DNA of 64,000 nucleotides from Lysinimonas soli. GTDB lineage: Bacteria; Actinomycetota; Actinomycetes; Actinomycetales; Microbacteriaceae. Of this stretch, positions 48,866-56,972 are shown in pieces. How positions within the stretch are numbered: the first letter of the stretch is position 1; every line of letters begins with the position of its first letter. Made by a program: the position numbers and the translations under genes. The stretch is from NCBI RefSeq assembly GCF_042655435.1, contig NZ_JBHSMG010000003.1, forward strand, positions 62,001 through 126,000, given 5' to 3'. The notes beneath the pieces were generated by a model that saw only the letters and a program-made list of their open reading frames with translations, was not told the DNA's origin and made no database searches.

Positions 48866-49837
48866 CTAGATGTTCTGACCTGGACCGTTGTTGATTCGGT
48901 CGATGGGGCGTTGGCCTCCGATGCCGGAGTGGGGCCGTTCCAGGTTGTAGTAGTCGAGCCAGGGTTGCAAGGCGTTGGCGCGTTCGGTGTTCGAGGTCCA
49001 GGCGCGGGAGTATGCCCATTCGGTGGCGAGGGTGCGGTTGAGGCGTTCGACTTTGCCGTTGGTCCAGGGGTGTGCGGGTTGGATGAATCGTTGCTGGATG
49101 CCCAGCTCGGCGCAGGTGGCGGCGAGCTCGCGTGAACGTCGGTAGGCGAATGCGTTGTCGCTGATGATCGCTTCGATGCGGACGCCGAGTTTTGCGTAGT
49201 GGGCAACGGCGCGGCGCAGGACCACGGCGGCTGTAGTGCCCTTCTCGTCGTCGCAGCGCTCCACGAACGCGAACCGGGAGTGGTCGTCGATCGCGGTGTG
49301 GAGGTAGTCGTAACCGATCCCGCGCCCCCTGGCTTGCTCGCTGCGACCGTGAACGCGCCAGCCGCCGCCGTCCGGGATGCGGCCGATCTTCTTCACGTCG
49401 ATGTGCAGCAACGCGCCCGGGTAAGGGTGCTCGTAGCGGTTCGGCGATCGCCGTGACCCCCTGATCAGCACCCCGGTGATCGGATCGACATCACATAACG
49501 CGGGAACCTGCCTGCGCACCAGGATCCGACCGACCGTCGACGCCGGCACTCCCGTCTTCGCGGCGATCGTGAGCGCGCCTCGCCGCGTCAGCATTCGGGC
49601 GATCAGCACCCGCGTCTCCCGACAGGGGCTCGTGCGCCGAGGATGCGAGTGCGCGACACTGGGCCGGTCGATCAGACCAGCCAGCCCTTCCGCGCGGTAT
49701 CGTCGCCACCACTTCCACGCCGACGTGCGCGAGATACCCATCTCGGACGCGACATGAGCCACTGGCCTGCCGGCCGCGATCCGCTGAACCATCGTCAACC
49801 TGCCAACCGGCGTCAACCGGGCATTACCGTGAGACAC
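48866..49837 (-). CDS. IS481 family transposase
   Basis: Transposase of 323 residues: N-terminal helix-turn-helix (RLTMVQRIAAGRPVAHVASEMGISRTSAWKWWRRYRAEG) and an rve integrase domain with LHIDVKKIGRI, AIDDHSRFAFVE, ISDNAFAYRR and NGKVERLNRTLATEW providing the D-D-E triad. It is full length and looks functional. Its TAG stop (48866-48868) lies outside the inverted repeat and comes from the target sequence GCTAG. Confidence 0.93.
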   Translation of the reverse strand: MSHGNARLTPVGRLTMVQRIAAGRPVAHVASEMGISRTSAWKWWRRYRAEGLAGLIDRPSVAHSHPRRTSPCRETRVLIARMLTRRGALTIAAKTGVPASTVGRILVRRQVPALCDVDPITGVLIRGSRRSPNRYEHPYPGALLHIDVKKIGRIPDGGGWRVHGRSEQARGRGIGYDYLHTAIDDHSRFAFVERCDDEKGTTAAVVLRRAVAHYAKLGVRIEAIISDNAFAYRRSRELAATCAELGIQQRFIQPAHPWTNGKVERLNRTLATEWAYSRAWTSNTERANALQPWLDYYNLERPHSGIGGQRPIDRINNGPGQNI

Positions 49838-49927
49838 GAGAGACCTCCGTCATCGAGCAAGGAACCTGAACAGCTCCACTCGACCCGGAGGTCTCTCCCT
49901 AAGTCAACAAGGCTCCGAGTCAGAACA
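48871..49927. mobile_element. IS481-family insertion sequence, 1057 bases
   Basis: Terminal inverted repeats both start TGTTCTGAC (left 48871-48879; right complement at 49919-49927) and share further blocks GGA and TTGTTGA over about 26 bases. GCTAG flanks each end (48865-48869 and 49928-49932), consistent with the NCTAGN target duplication known for IS481. It sits between murB and lysE and appears complete. Confidence 0.9.
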
Positions 49928-49928
49928 G

Positions 49929-50570
49929 CTAGCGCAACGAGCTCACGGCGAGGGTGACCGCGAGCACGACCATGACGATCGCGATGATTCCGTCGAGCAC
50001 CCGCCAGGCGAGCGGCTTCGCGAACACCGGGGCCAGAAGCCGGGCCCCGAATCCCAACGCGCTGAACCACAGGATGCTGCCCACTGCCGCCCCGGCGCCG
50101 AACGCCCAGCGCGCCTCGCCGTGCGTGCTCGCGACGGAGCCGAGCAGCACGACCGTGTCGAGGTAGACGTGCGGATTCAGCCAGGTCAACGCCAGGCAGG
50201 TGGCGGCGACGGCGAGAGCCGCCGGCCGTGCCGGCGCGGTGTCGGCATCGGCATCGGCGAGCGTCGCCCGGGCCGGACGCAGCGCGCGCCGTGCGGCGAG
50301 GATCCCATAGAACAGCAGGAAGGCGGCACCGACCCAGCGGACGACATCCACGAGCCACGGCATCCGCCCGAAGACGACCGCCCCTCCTCCGATGCCCAAC
50401 GCGATCAGCAGCGCATCGGATGCCGCGCAGATGACCACCACGAGGGCGACGTGCTCGCGGCGCAGGCCCTGCCGCAGCACGAACGCGTTCTGGGCGCCGA
50501 TCGCGATGATCAACGAGAGGCCCAGGCCGAGCCCCGCGATGGCGGCCGGGAACCAGTCGGCGGGGAGCAT
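49929..50570 (-). CDS. LysE/ArgO family amino-acid exporter
   Basis: Membrane protein of 213 residues with about six helices and the family start GLGLSLIIAIGAQNAFVLRQGLRREH, plus LTWLNPHVYLDTVVLLG. Exports basic amino acids such as lysine or arginine. Its stop codon TAG lies in the GCTAG sequence beside the insertion element, so the insertion occurred exactly at the gene end and left the reading frame intact. Confidence 0.92.
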   Translation of the reverse strand: MLPADWFPAAIAGLGLGLSLIIAIGAQNAFVLRQGLRREHVALVVVICAASDALLIALGIGGGAVVFGRMPWLVDVVRWVGAAFLLFYGILAARRALRPARATLADADADTAPARPAALAVAATCLALTWLNPHVYLDTVVLLGSVASTHGEARWAFGAGAAVGSILWFSALGFGARLLAPVFAKPLAWRVLDGIIAIVMVVLAVTLAVSSLR

Positions 50571-50653
50571 CCCTGGACCTTAGCGCGGCGACGCCCCTGC
50601 CCCCGCGCCCCGGCTTCGCCCGCCCCGCCCGGCGCCCGGCGAGGGGCGATAAA

Positions 50654-50694
50654 AAGCCGGGACCGCGAGTCTTGGGGGCAGGCGGTCCCGGCTT
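50654..50694 (-). terminator. Terminator of the surface-anchored protein gene
   Basis: Perfect 13-base arms, AAGCCGGGACCGC and GCGGTCCCGGCTT, around a 15-base loop. Read on the minus strand the second arm runs into TTTTT, so it ends the gene at 50710. Confidence 0.85.
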
Positions 50695-50709
50695 CTCGGT
50701 GCTACCGCG

Positions 50710-52743
50710 CTACCCGATCTGAGCCGGGTGGTTGCGACGGTAGCTCTCTCGCACCAGGTAGGCACCCGCTGCCAACAGGGCGAGAACCGCGGCGACGAGA
50801 GCGGCGATCCCCACGCCGGTCGTCGCGAGACGGCTGATGGATGCCGCCGTGGTGCCCGGGTTGCCCGGGGTTCCCGGCCCTCCCGGGTTGCCGTCGGTGG
50901 GCGGCGTGACCACGGTCGTGATGTTCGGACCGACGGTGGCCTGCGCCAGGTTGACCGTCGCCAGGCTCGAGCCGCCGACGCCGCTGAGCACGCTCACTCG
51001 AAGCGCGGTCTCGGTGAACTCCGAGCCGGACGCCACCGCCGTGCCCTTCGCCGAGGCGAGGTGGGTCTCTTGCAGGTTGACCTTGGCCGAGACCAACCCG
51101 GTGAGCACGTTGCCCACCGAGACGCCGCTCGGCCCGGTCAGGCCGTCCACTGCGGGCTGCACCAGCCCGGTGTTGAGCGCGTTGACCAGATCGGTCACGG
51201 TGCTGTCGCTGCCGAAGAGCTGATTCGCCAGGGTCGTGCCGACGCCGTCGATCAGGGTGTTGGCGCTGATCGTCGTGGCGGCACCGCCCGGCAGCGTCAG
51301 CTTGGCGGTCGCCGTCGCACCCGAACCGTTGATCAGCTGATCGACCGTTCCGTGGATGTCGAGGTTCACGCCGGTGCCGAGGGGAGCCACCGCGGTGCTC
51401 TGGTCCGTGCACACGAGCTGGTTCACCGTCTGGTTGACGAGCTGGGTGATGCCGTTGACGGCTCCCGAGGTCGAGCCGCCGGGGCTCAGGACCCCGCCGA
51501 GTCCGCCCAGGACGCCGCCGAGCAGCCCGCCGGTTCCGGTGTCGGTGGTCGACCCGGTTCCCGGCACCGTGACCGGCACCTGGACGATCTTCTGAACGGT
51601 CTTGCAGACCTGCTGGACGATCGGGGCCTGCGCGACGTTGGCGGTGGCATCCGCGTGGATGTCGACAGCCGCGTTGTGCAGGTTGTCCTTGACCTTGTTG
51701 ACCACCTGGTCCGCGATCGTCGAGATCGTCGAGGTGATGCCGTTGAGCATCTGGTTGACGATCGGGTCGTTGAGCAGCTCCGTGCCCGGCGGCAGATCGT
51801 TGATGTTGCTGCCGAGGAGCTTGGCGAGATCGACGGTCACCTTGCCGGTCTGCAGGTCGAAGGCGACGGCTCCGTTCCCGTACTTGCCGTCGAGGATCGA
51901 CTGCACGAGCGACTGCAGGTCGCCGGTGTCGATCGTCGCCGTGACGTTGGCGTTGGCGCCGAGCAGGTTGAGCGCCGGATCCAGCTTCTGCACGAGGCCG
52001 TTGACCCCCGAGACCAACTGGCCGTTCTTGCCGACGAGCTTGTCGAGGCTGCTCTGCGCCTGCTGCAGCGCCCCATCCACCTTCTGGGTGAGGTTCGCGA
52101 TCGCCGGGCTCGAGAACGAGAGCTTGAGGTCGGCGAGGGTGTAGTCGCCCGAGGCCTTGTCGAGGTTTCCGGTCGCCTGGGCGGCCACGTCGCTCGTGGT
52201 GAGCGTGAGGTCTGAGATGTTCGACCCGATCTGGTCGCCCAGCAGCGCCGACAGGTTGAACGTCGCGTCAGCGGGCGGGGCGCTCTTCTCGTTGCCGGCG
52301 GTGAGGCCGCCGGCGTCGGTGACCGCACCGCTCGCGGCCAGCGAGCTTCCGCCCCTCGCTGCCTGAGCGAACTGCGACGCCGCCCCGAGCTGTAGGAAGC
52401 TGCCCAGCGGGATGGCCAGGGTCGAACCGTTGCCGACGTGGATCGAGTTGAGGACCGTCGCCGAGAGCGGATTCTTCTGAGTCTGCGTGGACTGGGTCCC
52501 GTCGTTGCGCGCCTGTGCCGAGTCGACGGCGGCGATGTTGCTCAGATCCGTGCCGAGCACCGATCCCGAGAGGAACTGGCCCTCGCCGAACGACTGTGCT
52601 TGATCTGCTGCGGTCGCCGAGACCGGGGTGAACAGTACGACCCCTGTTCCGAGTGCGAGAGCTCCGACGGACGCGCCGAGGCGCGTGAGCCGGTTTACCT
52701 TCCCTGTTCGAGCGGACTCGCTCGAAGCCGATGTGGTGAACAC
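50710..52743 (-). CDS. Secreted choice-of-anchor-G-type surface protein with LAxTG motif
   Basis: Protein of 677 residues. A signal peptide (LTRLGASVGALALGTGVVLFTPVSATAA-DQA) leads into a long extracellular part rich in Asn, Ser and Thr (LGTDLSNIAAVDSAQARNDGTQS is typical of the choice-of-anchor G family), including a Gly-rich stretch GGLLGGVLGGLGGVLSPGG. The C-terminus carries LATTG, a hydrophobic helix and the basic tail RESYRRNH, a sortase E-type sorting signal. It is probably linked to the cell wall. GTG 52743 has AGGAAGG six bases upstream. Function unknown. Confidence 0.85.
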   Translation of the reverse strand: MFTTSASSESARTGKVNRLTRLGASVGALALGTGVVLFTPVSATAADQAQSFGEGQFLSGSVLGTDLSNIAAVDSAQARNDGTQSTQTQKNPLSATVLNSIHVGNGSTLAIPLGSFLQLGAASQFAQAARGGSSLAASGAVTDAGGLTAGNEKSAPPADATFNLSALLGDQIGSNISDLTLTTSDVAAQATGNLDKASGDYTLADLKLSFSSPAIANLTQKVDGALQQAQSSLDKLVGKNGQLVSGVNGLVQKLDPALNLLGANANVTATIDTGDLQSLVQSILDGKYGNGAVAFDLQTGKVTVDLAKLLGSNINDLPPGTELLNDPIVNQMLNGITSTISTIADQVVNKVKDNLHNAAVDIHADATANVAQAPIVQQVCKTVQKIVQVPVTVPGTGSTTDTGTGGLLGGVLGGLGGVLSPGGSTSGAVNGITQLVNQTVNQLVCTDQSTAVAPLGTGVNLDIHGTVDQLINGSGATATAKLTLPGGAATTISANTLIDGVGTTLANQLFGSDSTVTDLVNALNTGLVQPAVDGLTGPSGVSVGNVLTGLVSAKVNLQETHLASAKGTAVASGSEFTETALRVSVLSGVGGSSLATVNLAQATVGPNITTVVTPPTDGNPGGPGTPGNPGTTAASISRLATTGVGIAALVAAVLALLAAGAYLVRESYRRNHPAQIG

Positions 52744-53141
52744 GACGTACCTTCCTGATCCTGGACGGACGAGGAAGCTGGTCGGCGGTCGAGCGCCCAT
52801 CGAGTGCCGTCCCGCAGACTGCGGGTCGGCACTCGATGCGGCGGACGAGGTGGTGCGGCTGCTGATCTCAGCTTCGTTGCCCGTGTTCGGTTGCGGGTGT
52901 TGCGAAGGGATGGTTGGCCCCTTCACCGGAAGAGACTGAGGGGTCGTCGTTTTATGACGCGACGATTCCGATCGATTCTGACCCCTCTTCGGGGGGTGGG
53001 TTTCGGGGGCCGCGGTCGGCTCGGCGCCCGTGCCGATGACCCGTCCTGCGGGATGGCATACACTGATCGCAGTGGTGAAGTCAGCCAAGCTTTGTCGCGC
53101 CCATTTTCATCGGGGCGTGCCGACGGCGGGCCGATCCCTGT
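52744..53141. other. Long non-coding stretch between the surface protein and tRNA-Trp
   Basis: 398 bases without a gene. It holds the large hairpin at 52798-52838 in the leader of the surface protein, and an inverted repeat GAGGGGTC (52938-52945) / GACCCCTC (52979-52986). A weak tRNA promoter may lie near TACACT (53059-53064). Confidence 0.5.
52798..52838. repeat. Large hairpin in the surface-protein leader
   Basis: Outer arms CATCGAGTGCCG (52798-52809) and CGGCACTCGATG (52827-52838) pair perfectly over 12 bases. Inner arms CCCGCAG and CTGCGGG continue the stem after a single T/T mismatch. About 19 paired bases with a tiny loop, 55 bases upstream of the start at 52743. Confidence 0.8.
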
Positions 53142-53214
53142 AGGGCGGTGGCTCAATTGGTAGAGCAGCGGTCTCCAAAACCGCAGGTTGCAGGTTCAAG
53201 TCCTGTCCGCCCTG
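53142..53214 (+). tRNA. tRNA-Trp (CCA)
   Basis: Cloverleaf with acceptor arms AGGGCGG/CCGCCCT, D-arm GCTC...GAGC, anticodon loop CTCCAAA with anticodon CCA at 53175-53177, and T-loop GGTTCAAGTCC. Discriminator base G. It lies directly upstream of secE, as is usual in actinobacteria. Confidence 0.95.
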
Positions 53215-53218
53215 CGAC

Positions 53219-53240
53219 ACCTCGCAACCCTTTGCGAGGT
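53219..53240 (+). terminator. Hairpin after tRNA-Trp
   Basis: Perfect 9-base arms ACCTCGCAA and TTGCGAGGT with a 4-base loop, five bases after the tRNA. No T-tract; could end the tRNA transcript or separate it from secE. Confidence 0.55.
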
Positions 53241-53263
53241 TCCCTGTTGAAAGGTTGTTGAGA

Positions 53264-53539
53264 GTGGCACGCAAGGTGGTCGACGAGCCCGGTGAGGACC
53301 TCGTCGCGAGCGCCAAGCAGGAACGCGCCGAACGGCGCGGCCCGGTTGCGCGCATCGCACTCTTCATCCGGCAGGTCGTCAACGAGCTGAAGAAGGTGGT
53401 CACGCCGACCCGGCGCGAGCTGTTCAGCTACACGGGAGTCGTGCTCGCGTTCGTCATCGTCATGATGGCCCTCGTCTACGGTCTCGACTTCGGGTTCAGT
53501 GCGCTCGTCGCCTGGGTCTTCGGCAACGGCACCAGCTGA
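53264..53539 (+). CDS. secE: Preprotein translocase subunit SecE
   Basis: Single-helix SecE of 91 residues. The cytosolic amphipathic helix is RIALFIRQVVNELKKVVTPTRRELFSYT and the membrane segment GVVLAFVIVMMALVYGLDF. It stabilises SecY in the secretion channel. GTG 53264 is chosen (AAAGG nine bases upstream); TTG 53255 is an alternative. Followed by nusG. Confidence 0.95.
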   Translation: MARKVVDEPGEDLVASAKQERAERRGPVARIALFIRQVVNELKKVVTPTRRELFSYTGVVLAFVIVMMALVYGLDFGFSALVAWVFGNGTS

Positions 53540-53613
53540 CCCGGTCCGGCTGAGCCGGATCCACTGCATGAGGGGCCCCGCCCCGGAACGTTCTATGAAT
53601 GGAAGAAATCACC

Positions 53614-54561
53614 GTGACTGAAGAAGAGCGCCGCGACGTCGATCTCGCGCCCGCCGCCGAGCAGTCGTCTGAAGAAGACGACCTGCTGCAGGACGACGTG
53701 CTCCAGAGCGACGAGCTCTCGGGCGAGAACGCCGAGAACCGCGCCATCCACATCGTCGACGACGAGGCGGATGTCGAAGCCAACCTCGACAGCATCCTCG
53801 ACGCCCTCGACGCGGCGAGCGACCCCGAGGCCGACGCGATCGTCGACTCCGCGCTTGACATCGGCGAGGCGTCCGACACGGATGCCGCTGTCGCCGCCAC
53901 GAGCGACGAGGAGGAGCTCGAGGAGGAGGAAGTCGCGGTCGACCCCTACGAGGAGTTCCGCGCCGAACTGCGCGCCAAGCCGGGCAAGTGGTACGTCATC
54001 CACTCCTATGCCGGCTTCGAGAAGCGCGTGAAGCAGAACATCGAGTCGCGTCGTTCGTCGATGGCCATGGAGGACTACGTCTTCGAGGTGCAGGTGCCGA
54101 TGGAAGACGTCGTCGAGATCAAGAACGGTCAGCGCAAGCTGGTCAACCGGGTGCGCATCCCCGGCTACGTGCTCGTGCGCATGGACCTCAACGAAGACAG
54201 CTGGTCGGTCGTTCGGCACACCCCGGGGGTGACCGGATTCGTGGGCAACTCCCACAACCCGACCCCGCTGCGCTTCGAGGAGGCCTTCAACATGTTGAAG
54301 AGCCTCGTGCAGGTCGTCGAGGCGCCCGTCAAGGGCGGCGCGGCAGGCAAGGGCGGCGGCAAGGCCACGGCCCGCGTCATCCCGGCCGAGGTCGACTTCG
54401 AGGTGGGCGAGACCATCACGATCAAGGAGGGCTCGTTCGCGGGTCTTCCCGGAACGATCAGCGAGATCAAGCCCGAGAGCGGCAAGCTCACCGTGCTCGT
54501 CTCGCTCTTCGAGCGCGAGACCCCGGTCGAGCTCAGCTTCGACCAGGTCACCAAGCTCTAG
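53614..54561 (+). CDS. nusG: Transcription antitermination factor NusG with acidic N-terminal extension
   Basis: NusG of about 315 residues. The NGN domain (KWYVIHSYAGFEKRVKQNIESR; VRIPGYVLVRMDL; TGFVGN) begins near residue 120, and the KOW domain (FEVGETITIKEGSFAGLPGTISEI) ends the protein. The first 115 residues are a disordered, Glu/Asp-rich extension (EEELEEEEVAVDPYEEF) longer than in E. coli. It binds RNA polymerase and couples it to Rho or the ribosome. GTG 53614 has GGAAG eight bases upstream; ATG 53599 is the other candidate start. Confidence 0.94.
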   Translation: MTEEERRDVDLAPAAEQSSEEDDLLQDDVLQSDELSGENAENRAIHIVDDEADVEANLDSILDALDAASDPEADAIVDSALDIGEASDTDAAVAATSDEEELEEEEVAVDPYEEFRAELRAKPGKWYVIHSYAGFEKRVKQNIESRRSSMAMEDYVFEVQVPMEDVVEIKNGQRKLVNRVRIPGYVLVRMDLNEDSWSVVRHTPGVTGFVGNSHNPTPLRFEEAFNMLKSLVQVVEAPVKGGAAGKGGGKATARVIPAEVDFEVGETITIKEGSFAGLPGTISEIKPESGKLTVLVSLFERETPVELSFDQVTKL

Positions 54562-54768
54562 CCCGCCCGGGCAGGGCGCCTCGGCGTCCGGCCGTCGATG
54601 CGCTTGCGCTTGCGCCTGCGCCTGCGCGGTGTCCGCGATTCAGGTCGACGCGCCGCGTGTGTCTGCGGATCAGGATGCGGTGCCGGCGTGTCGGCCGCGG
54701 CATCCTGATCGCCGGAGCCGGAGCCGGACCCGGAAGAATCGGGGGAGGCGCACAGCGCGTCGAACCTG
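54562..54768 (+). other. nusG-rplK spacer with hexamer repeat and hairpin
   Basis: Contains five tandem hexamers GCGC(TT/CT/GG) at 54600-54629 and a hairpin with perfect 11-base arms GATCAGGATGC (54668-54678) and GCATCCTGATC (54700-54710). The hairpin may stop nusG transcription or pause it. No coding frame is visible. Confidence 0.6.
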
Positions 54769-54774
54769 TAATAT
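54769..54774 (+). promoter_or_regulatory. Probable rplK-rplA -10 box
   Basis: TAATAT, preceded by TG, about 100 bases before rplK. It is the best -10 match in this spacer; the -35 region is poor, so it may be an extended -10 promoter. Confidence 0.5.
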
Positions 54775-54875
54775 TGCGAAGTTGCCGTTCGCGGCACCCC
54801 ACCCAACCACTGCCGGGATCTGCCCGGTCCGTGGGAGCGCCTCCTCGGAGGCATGACAGGAAAGAAGAGCCACTT

Positions 54876-55307
54876 ATGGCACCCAAGAAGAAGGTCACGG
54901 GGCTGATCAAGCTCCAGATCAACGCCGGTGCGGCCAACCCCGCACCGCCCATCGGTCCGGCGCTCGGCCAGCACGGCGTCAACATCATGGAGTTCTGCAA
55001 GGCGTACAACGCCGCGACCGAGTCGCAGCGCGGCAACGTCATCCCGGTGGAGATCACCGTCTACGAGGACCGTTCGTTCACGTTCATCCTCAAGACCCCG
55101 CCGGCGGCCGAGCTCATCAAGAAGGCCGCAGGAGTGCAGAAGGGATCGGCGACCCCGCAGTCCGTCAAGGTCGCCAAGCTCTCCAAGGAGCAGGTGCGCT
55201 CGATCGCGGAGCAGAAGCAGGCAGACCTCAACGCCAACGACGTCGAGGCTGCCATGAAGATCATCGCCGGCACCGCCCGGTCGATGGGGATCACGGTGGA
55301 GGCGTAA
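54876..55307 (+). CDS. rplK: 50S ribosomal protein L11
   Basis: L11 of 143 residues, full length: KKKVTGLIKLQINAGAANPAPPIGPALGQHGVNIMEFCKAYN at the start, TFILKTPPAAELIKKAAG, and AMKIIAGTARSMGITVE at the end. It binds 23S rRNA at the GTPase centre. AAGAG precedes ATG 54876. rplA follows after two bases. Confidence 0.97.
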   Translation: MAPKKKVTGLIKLQINAGAANPAPPIGPALGQHGVNIMEFCKAYNAATESQRGNVIPVEITVYEDRSFTFILKTPPAAELIKKAAGVQKGSATPQSVKVAKLSKEQVRSIAEQKQADLNANDVEAAMKIIAGTARSMGITVEA

Positions 55308-55309
55308 TC

Positions 55310-55999
55310 ATGTCGACGAAATCCAAGGCATACCGCGCCGCCGCCGAGAAGATCGAGCCCGGCAAGTTCTACGAGCCCACCGAGGCCGTCAACGTCGTGC
55401 GCCAGACCGGGTCGAAGAACTTCGACTCGACCGTCGAGGTCGCGCTCAAGCTCGGTGTCGACTCGCGCAAGGCGGACCAGATGGTGCGCGGAACGGTCAT
55501 CCTCCCGCACGGCACCGGCAAGGTCGCCCGCGTCATCGTCTTCGCCACGGGCCCCGCGGCCGAAGCGGCGATCGCGGCCGGCGCCGATGAGGTCGGCGGC
55601 GCCGAGCTCATCGAGAAGGTCGCCGGGGGCTACACCGCCTTCGACGCCGCCGTCTCGACGCCCGAGCTGATGGGCCAGGTCGGCCGACTCGGCAAGGTGC
55701 TCGGCCCGCGCGGCCTCATGCCCAACCCGAAGACCGGAACGGTGACGCCCGACACGGGCAAGGCCGTCTCTGAGATCAAGGGCGGCAAGATCGAGTTCCG
55801 CGTCGACAAGCACAACAGCGTCCACTTCGTCATCGGCAAGGCGGGCTTCACGCCCGAGCAGCTGGATGAGAACTTCGCAGCAGCGCTCGCCGAGATCCAG
55901 CGCGCCAAGCCGAGCTCGTCGAAGGGCCGCTACATCCAGAAGGGCACCCTGTCGACGACGTTCGGTCCCGGGGTTCCGCTCGACGTGGCGGCGCTCTAG
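55310..55999 (+). CDS. rplA: 50S ribosomal protein L1
   Basis: L1 of 229 residues with KAYRAAAEKIEPGKFYEPTEAV, DSTVEVALKLGVD, VLGPRGLMPNPKTGTVT and YIQKGTLSTTFGPGVPLD. It binds 23S rRNA at the stalk and often represses its own mRNA. Two bases after rplK; a terminator follows at 56015. Confidence 0.97.
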   Translation: MSTKSKAYRAAAEKIEPGKFYEPTEAVNVVRQTGSKNFDSTVEVALKLGVDSRKADQMVRGTVILPHGTGKVARVIVFATGPAAEAAIAAGADEVGGAELIEKVAGGYTAFDAAVSTPELMGQVGRLGKVLGPRGLMPNPKTGTVTPDTGKAVSEIKGGKIEFRVDKHNSVHFVIGKAGFTPEQLDENFAAALAEIQRAKPSSSKGRYIQKGTLSTTFGPGVPLDVAAL

Positions 56000-56014
56000 T
56001 CGTCACCGTCTCAT

Positions 56015-56045
56015 GAGGGGTCCCGCTTCGGCGGGGCCCCTCTTT
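56015..56045 (+). terminator. rplKA terminator
   Basis: Arms GAGGGGTCCCGC and GCGGGGCCCCTC (one G-T pair) around TTCG, followed by TTT. A classical tetraloop terminator 15 bases after rplA. Confidence 0.9.
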
Positions 56046-56222
56046 GCGTGCGCCGGGGTCGCCATCGGGAGCAACGCTGGTAACTGCCCAAGTCGGTTAC
56101 GGGGCGGACTCCGCGCGCCGGCGCCATCCATTCGCGAGCGTCATCCGCCGGTCCTAGAGTTGAGAGAGCGTTCCCACGCGGTGTCGGGAACTCGTACGTT
56201 CGCCCAAAAGGAGAGCCCCTTC

Positions 56223-56972
56223 GTGACATCCCCCGGCCTGTCCCTGCAGCTCTACACCCTCCGTGACGCGGTGGCCGACGACCTCGGCGGAACGCTCGCG
56301 CGGGTCGCCGAGATCGGATTCCGTGAGGTCGAGTTGTGGAACTTCGTCGACCGCGAGCGGGAGTTCGCCGCCGCCCTCGCCGACTCGGGGCTGACCGCCC
56401 CCTCGGCGCATGCCTCGCTGATCGTGGCCGACGACCCCGCGCCGGCCTTCGCCGCCGCCACGCGGCTCGGCATCCGGACCATCATCGACCCGCACTACCC
56501 GGCCGAGCATTGGACGACCCGGGACGACGTCACGCGCACCGCCCGGCGGCTCGGCGAGCTCGCGAGACAGGCGGCGGATTCCGGGCTGCGCCTGGGCTAC
56601 CACAACCACGCCTTCGAGCTCGCGGCGCGCATCGACGGCCTGCCCGCCCTCGAGGTCCTGGCGGCCGAGCTCGATGACGCGGTCGTGCTCGAGGTCGACA
56701 CCTACTGGGCGGCCGTCGGCGGGGTCGACCCGGTCGGGCTGCTCGAGCGGCTCGGTGAGCGGGTGCAGCTGATCCACGTCAAGGACGGTCCCGGCACGGC
56801 CGAACCGAGCGACCAGGTCGCCGTGGGGGATGGGGCGCTGGACATCCCCGGCATCCTGGCCGCCGCCCCGCAGGCCCGGCGGGTGGCCGAGCTCGACGAC
56901 ACCCGCGGAGACATCTGGGACGCGGTCGCGCGTAGCTTCTCCTACCTGGCCGCGACGGAGGCGGCGGCGTGA
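56223..56972 (+). CDS. TIM-barrel sugar isomerase/epimerase
   Basis: Xylose-isomerase-like TIM-barrel protein of 249 residues: LSLQLYTLRDAVADDLGGTLARVAEIGFREVELW at the start, LRLGYHNHAFE with metal-binding residues, and LEVDTYWAAVGGVDP plus LIHVKDG later. Such enzymes isomerise or dehydrate sugars and keto-inositols; the substrate is unknown. AAGGAGA lies eight bases before GTG 56223. Its stop overlaps the Gfo/Idh/MocA gene. Confidence 0.88.
   Translation: MTSPGLSLQLYTLRDAVADDLGGTLARVAEIGFREVELWNFVDREREFAAALADSGLTAPSAHASLIVADDPAPAFAAATRLGIRTIIDPHYPAEHWTTRDDVTRTARRLGELARQAADSGLRLGYHNHAFELAARIDGLPALEVLAAELDDAVVLEVDTYWAAVGGVDPVGLLERLGERVQLIHVKDGPGTAEPSDQVAVGDGALDIPGILAAAPQARRVAELDDTRGDIWDAVARSFSYLAATEAAA

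Noticed and set aside
52938..52986. Inverted repeat GAGGGGTC/GACCCCTC as a terminator
   Set aside because: The 33-base centre is too long and no gene ends nearby on either strand.
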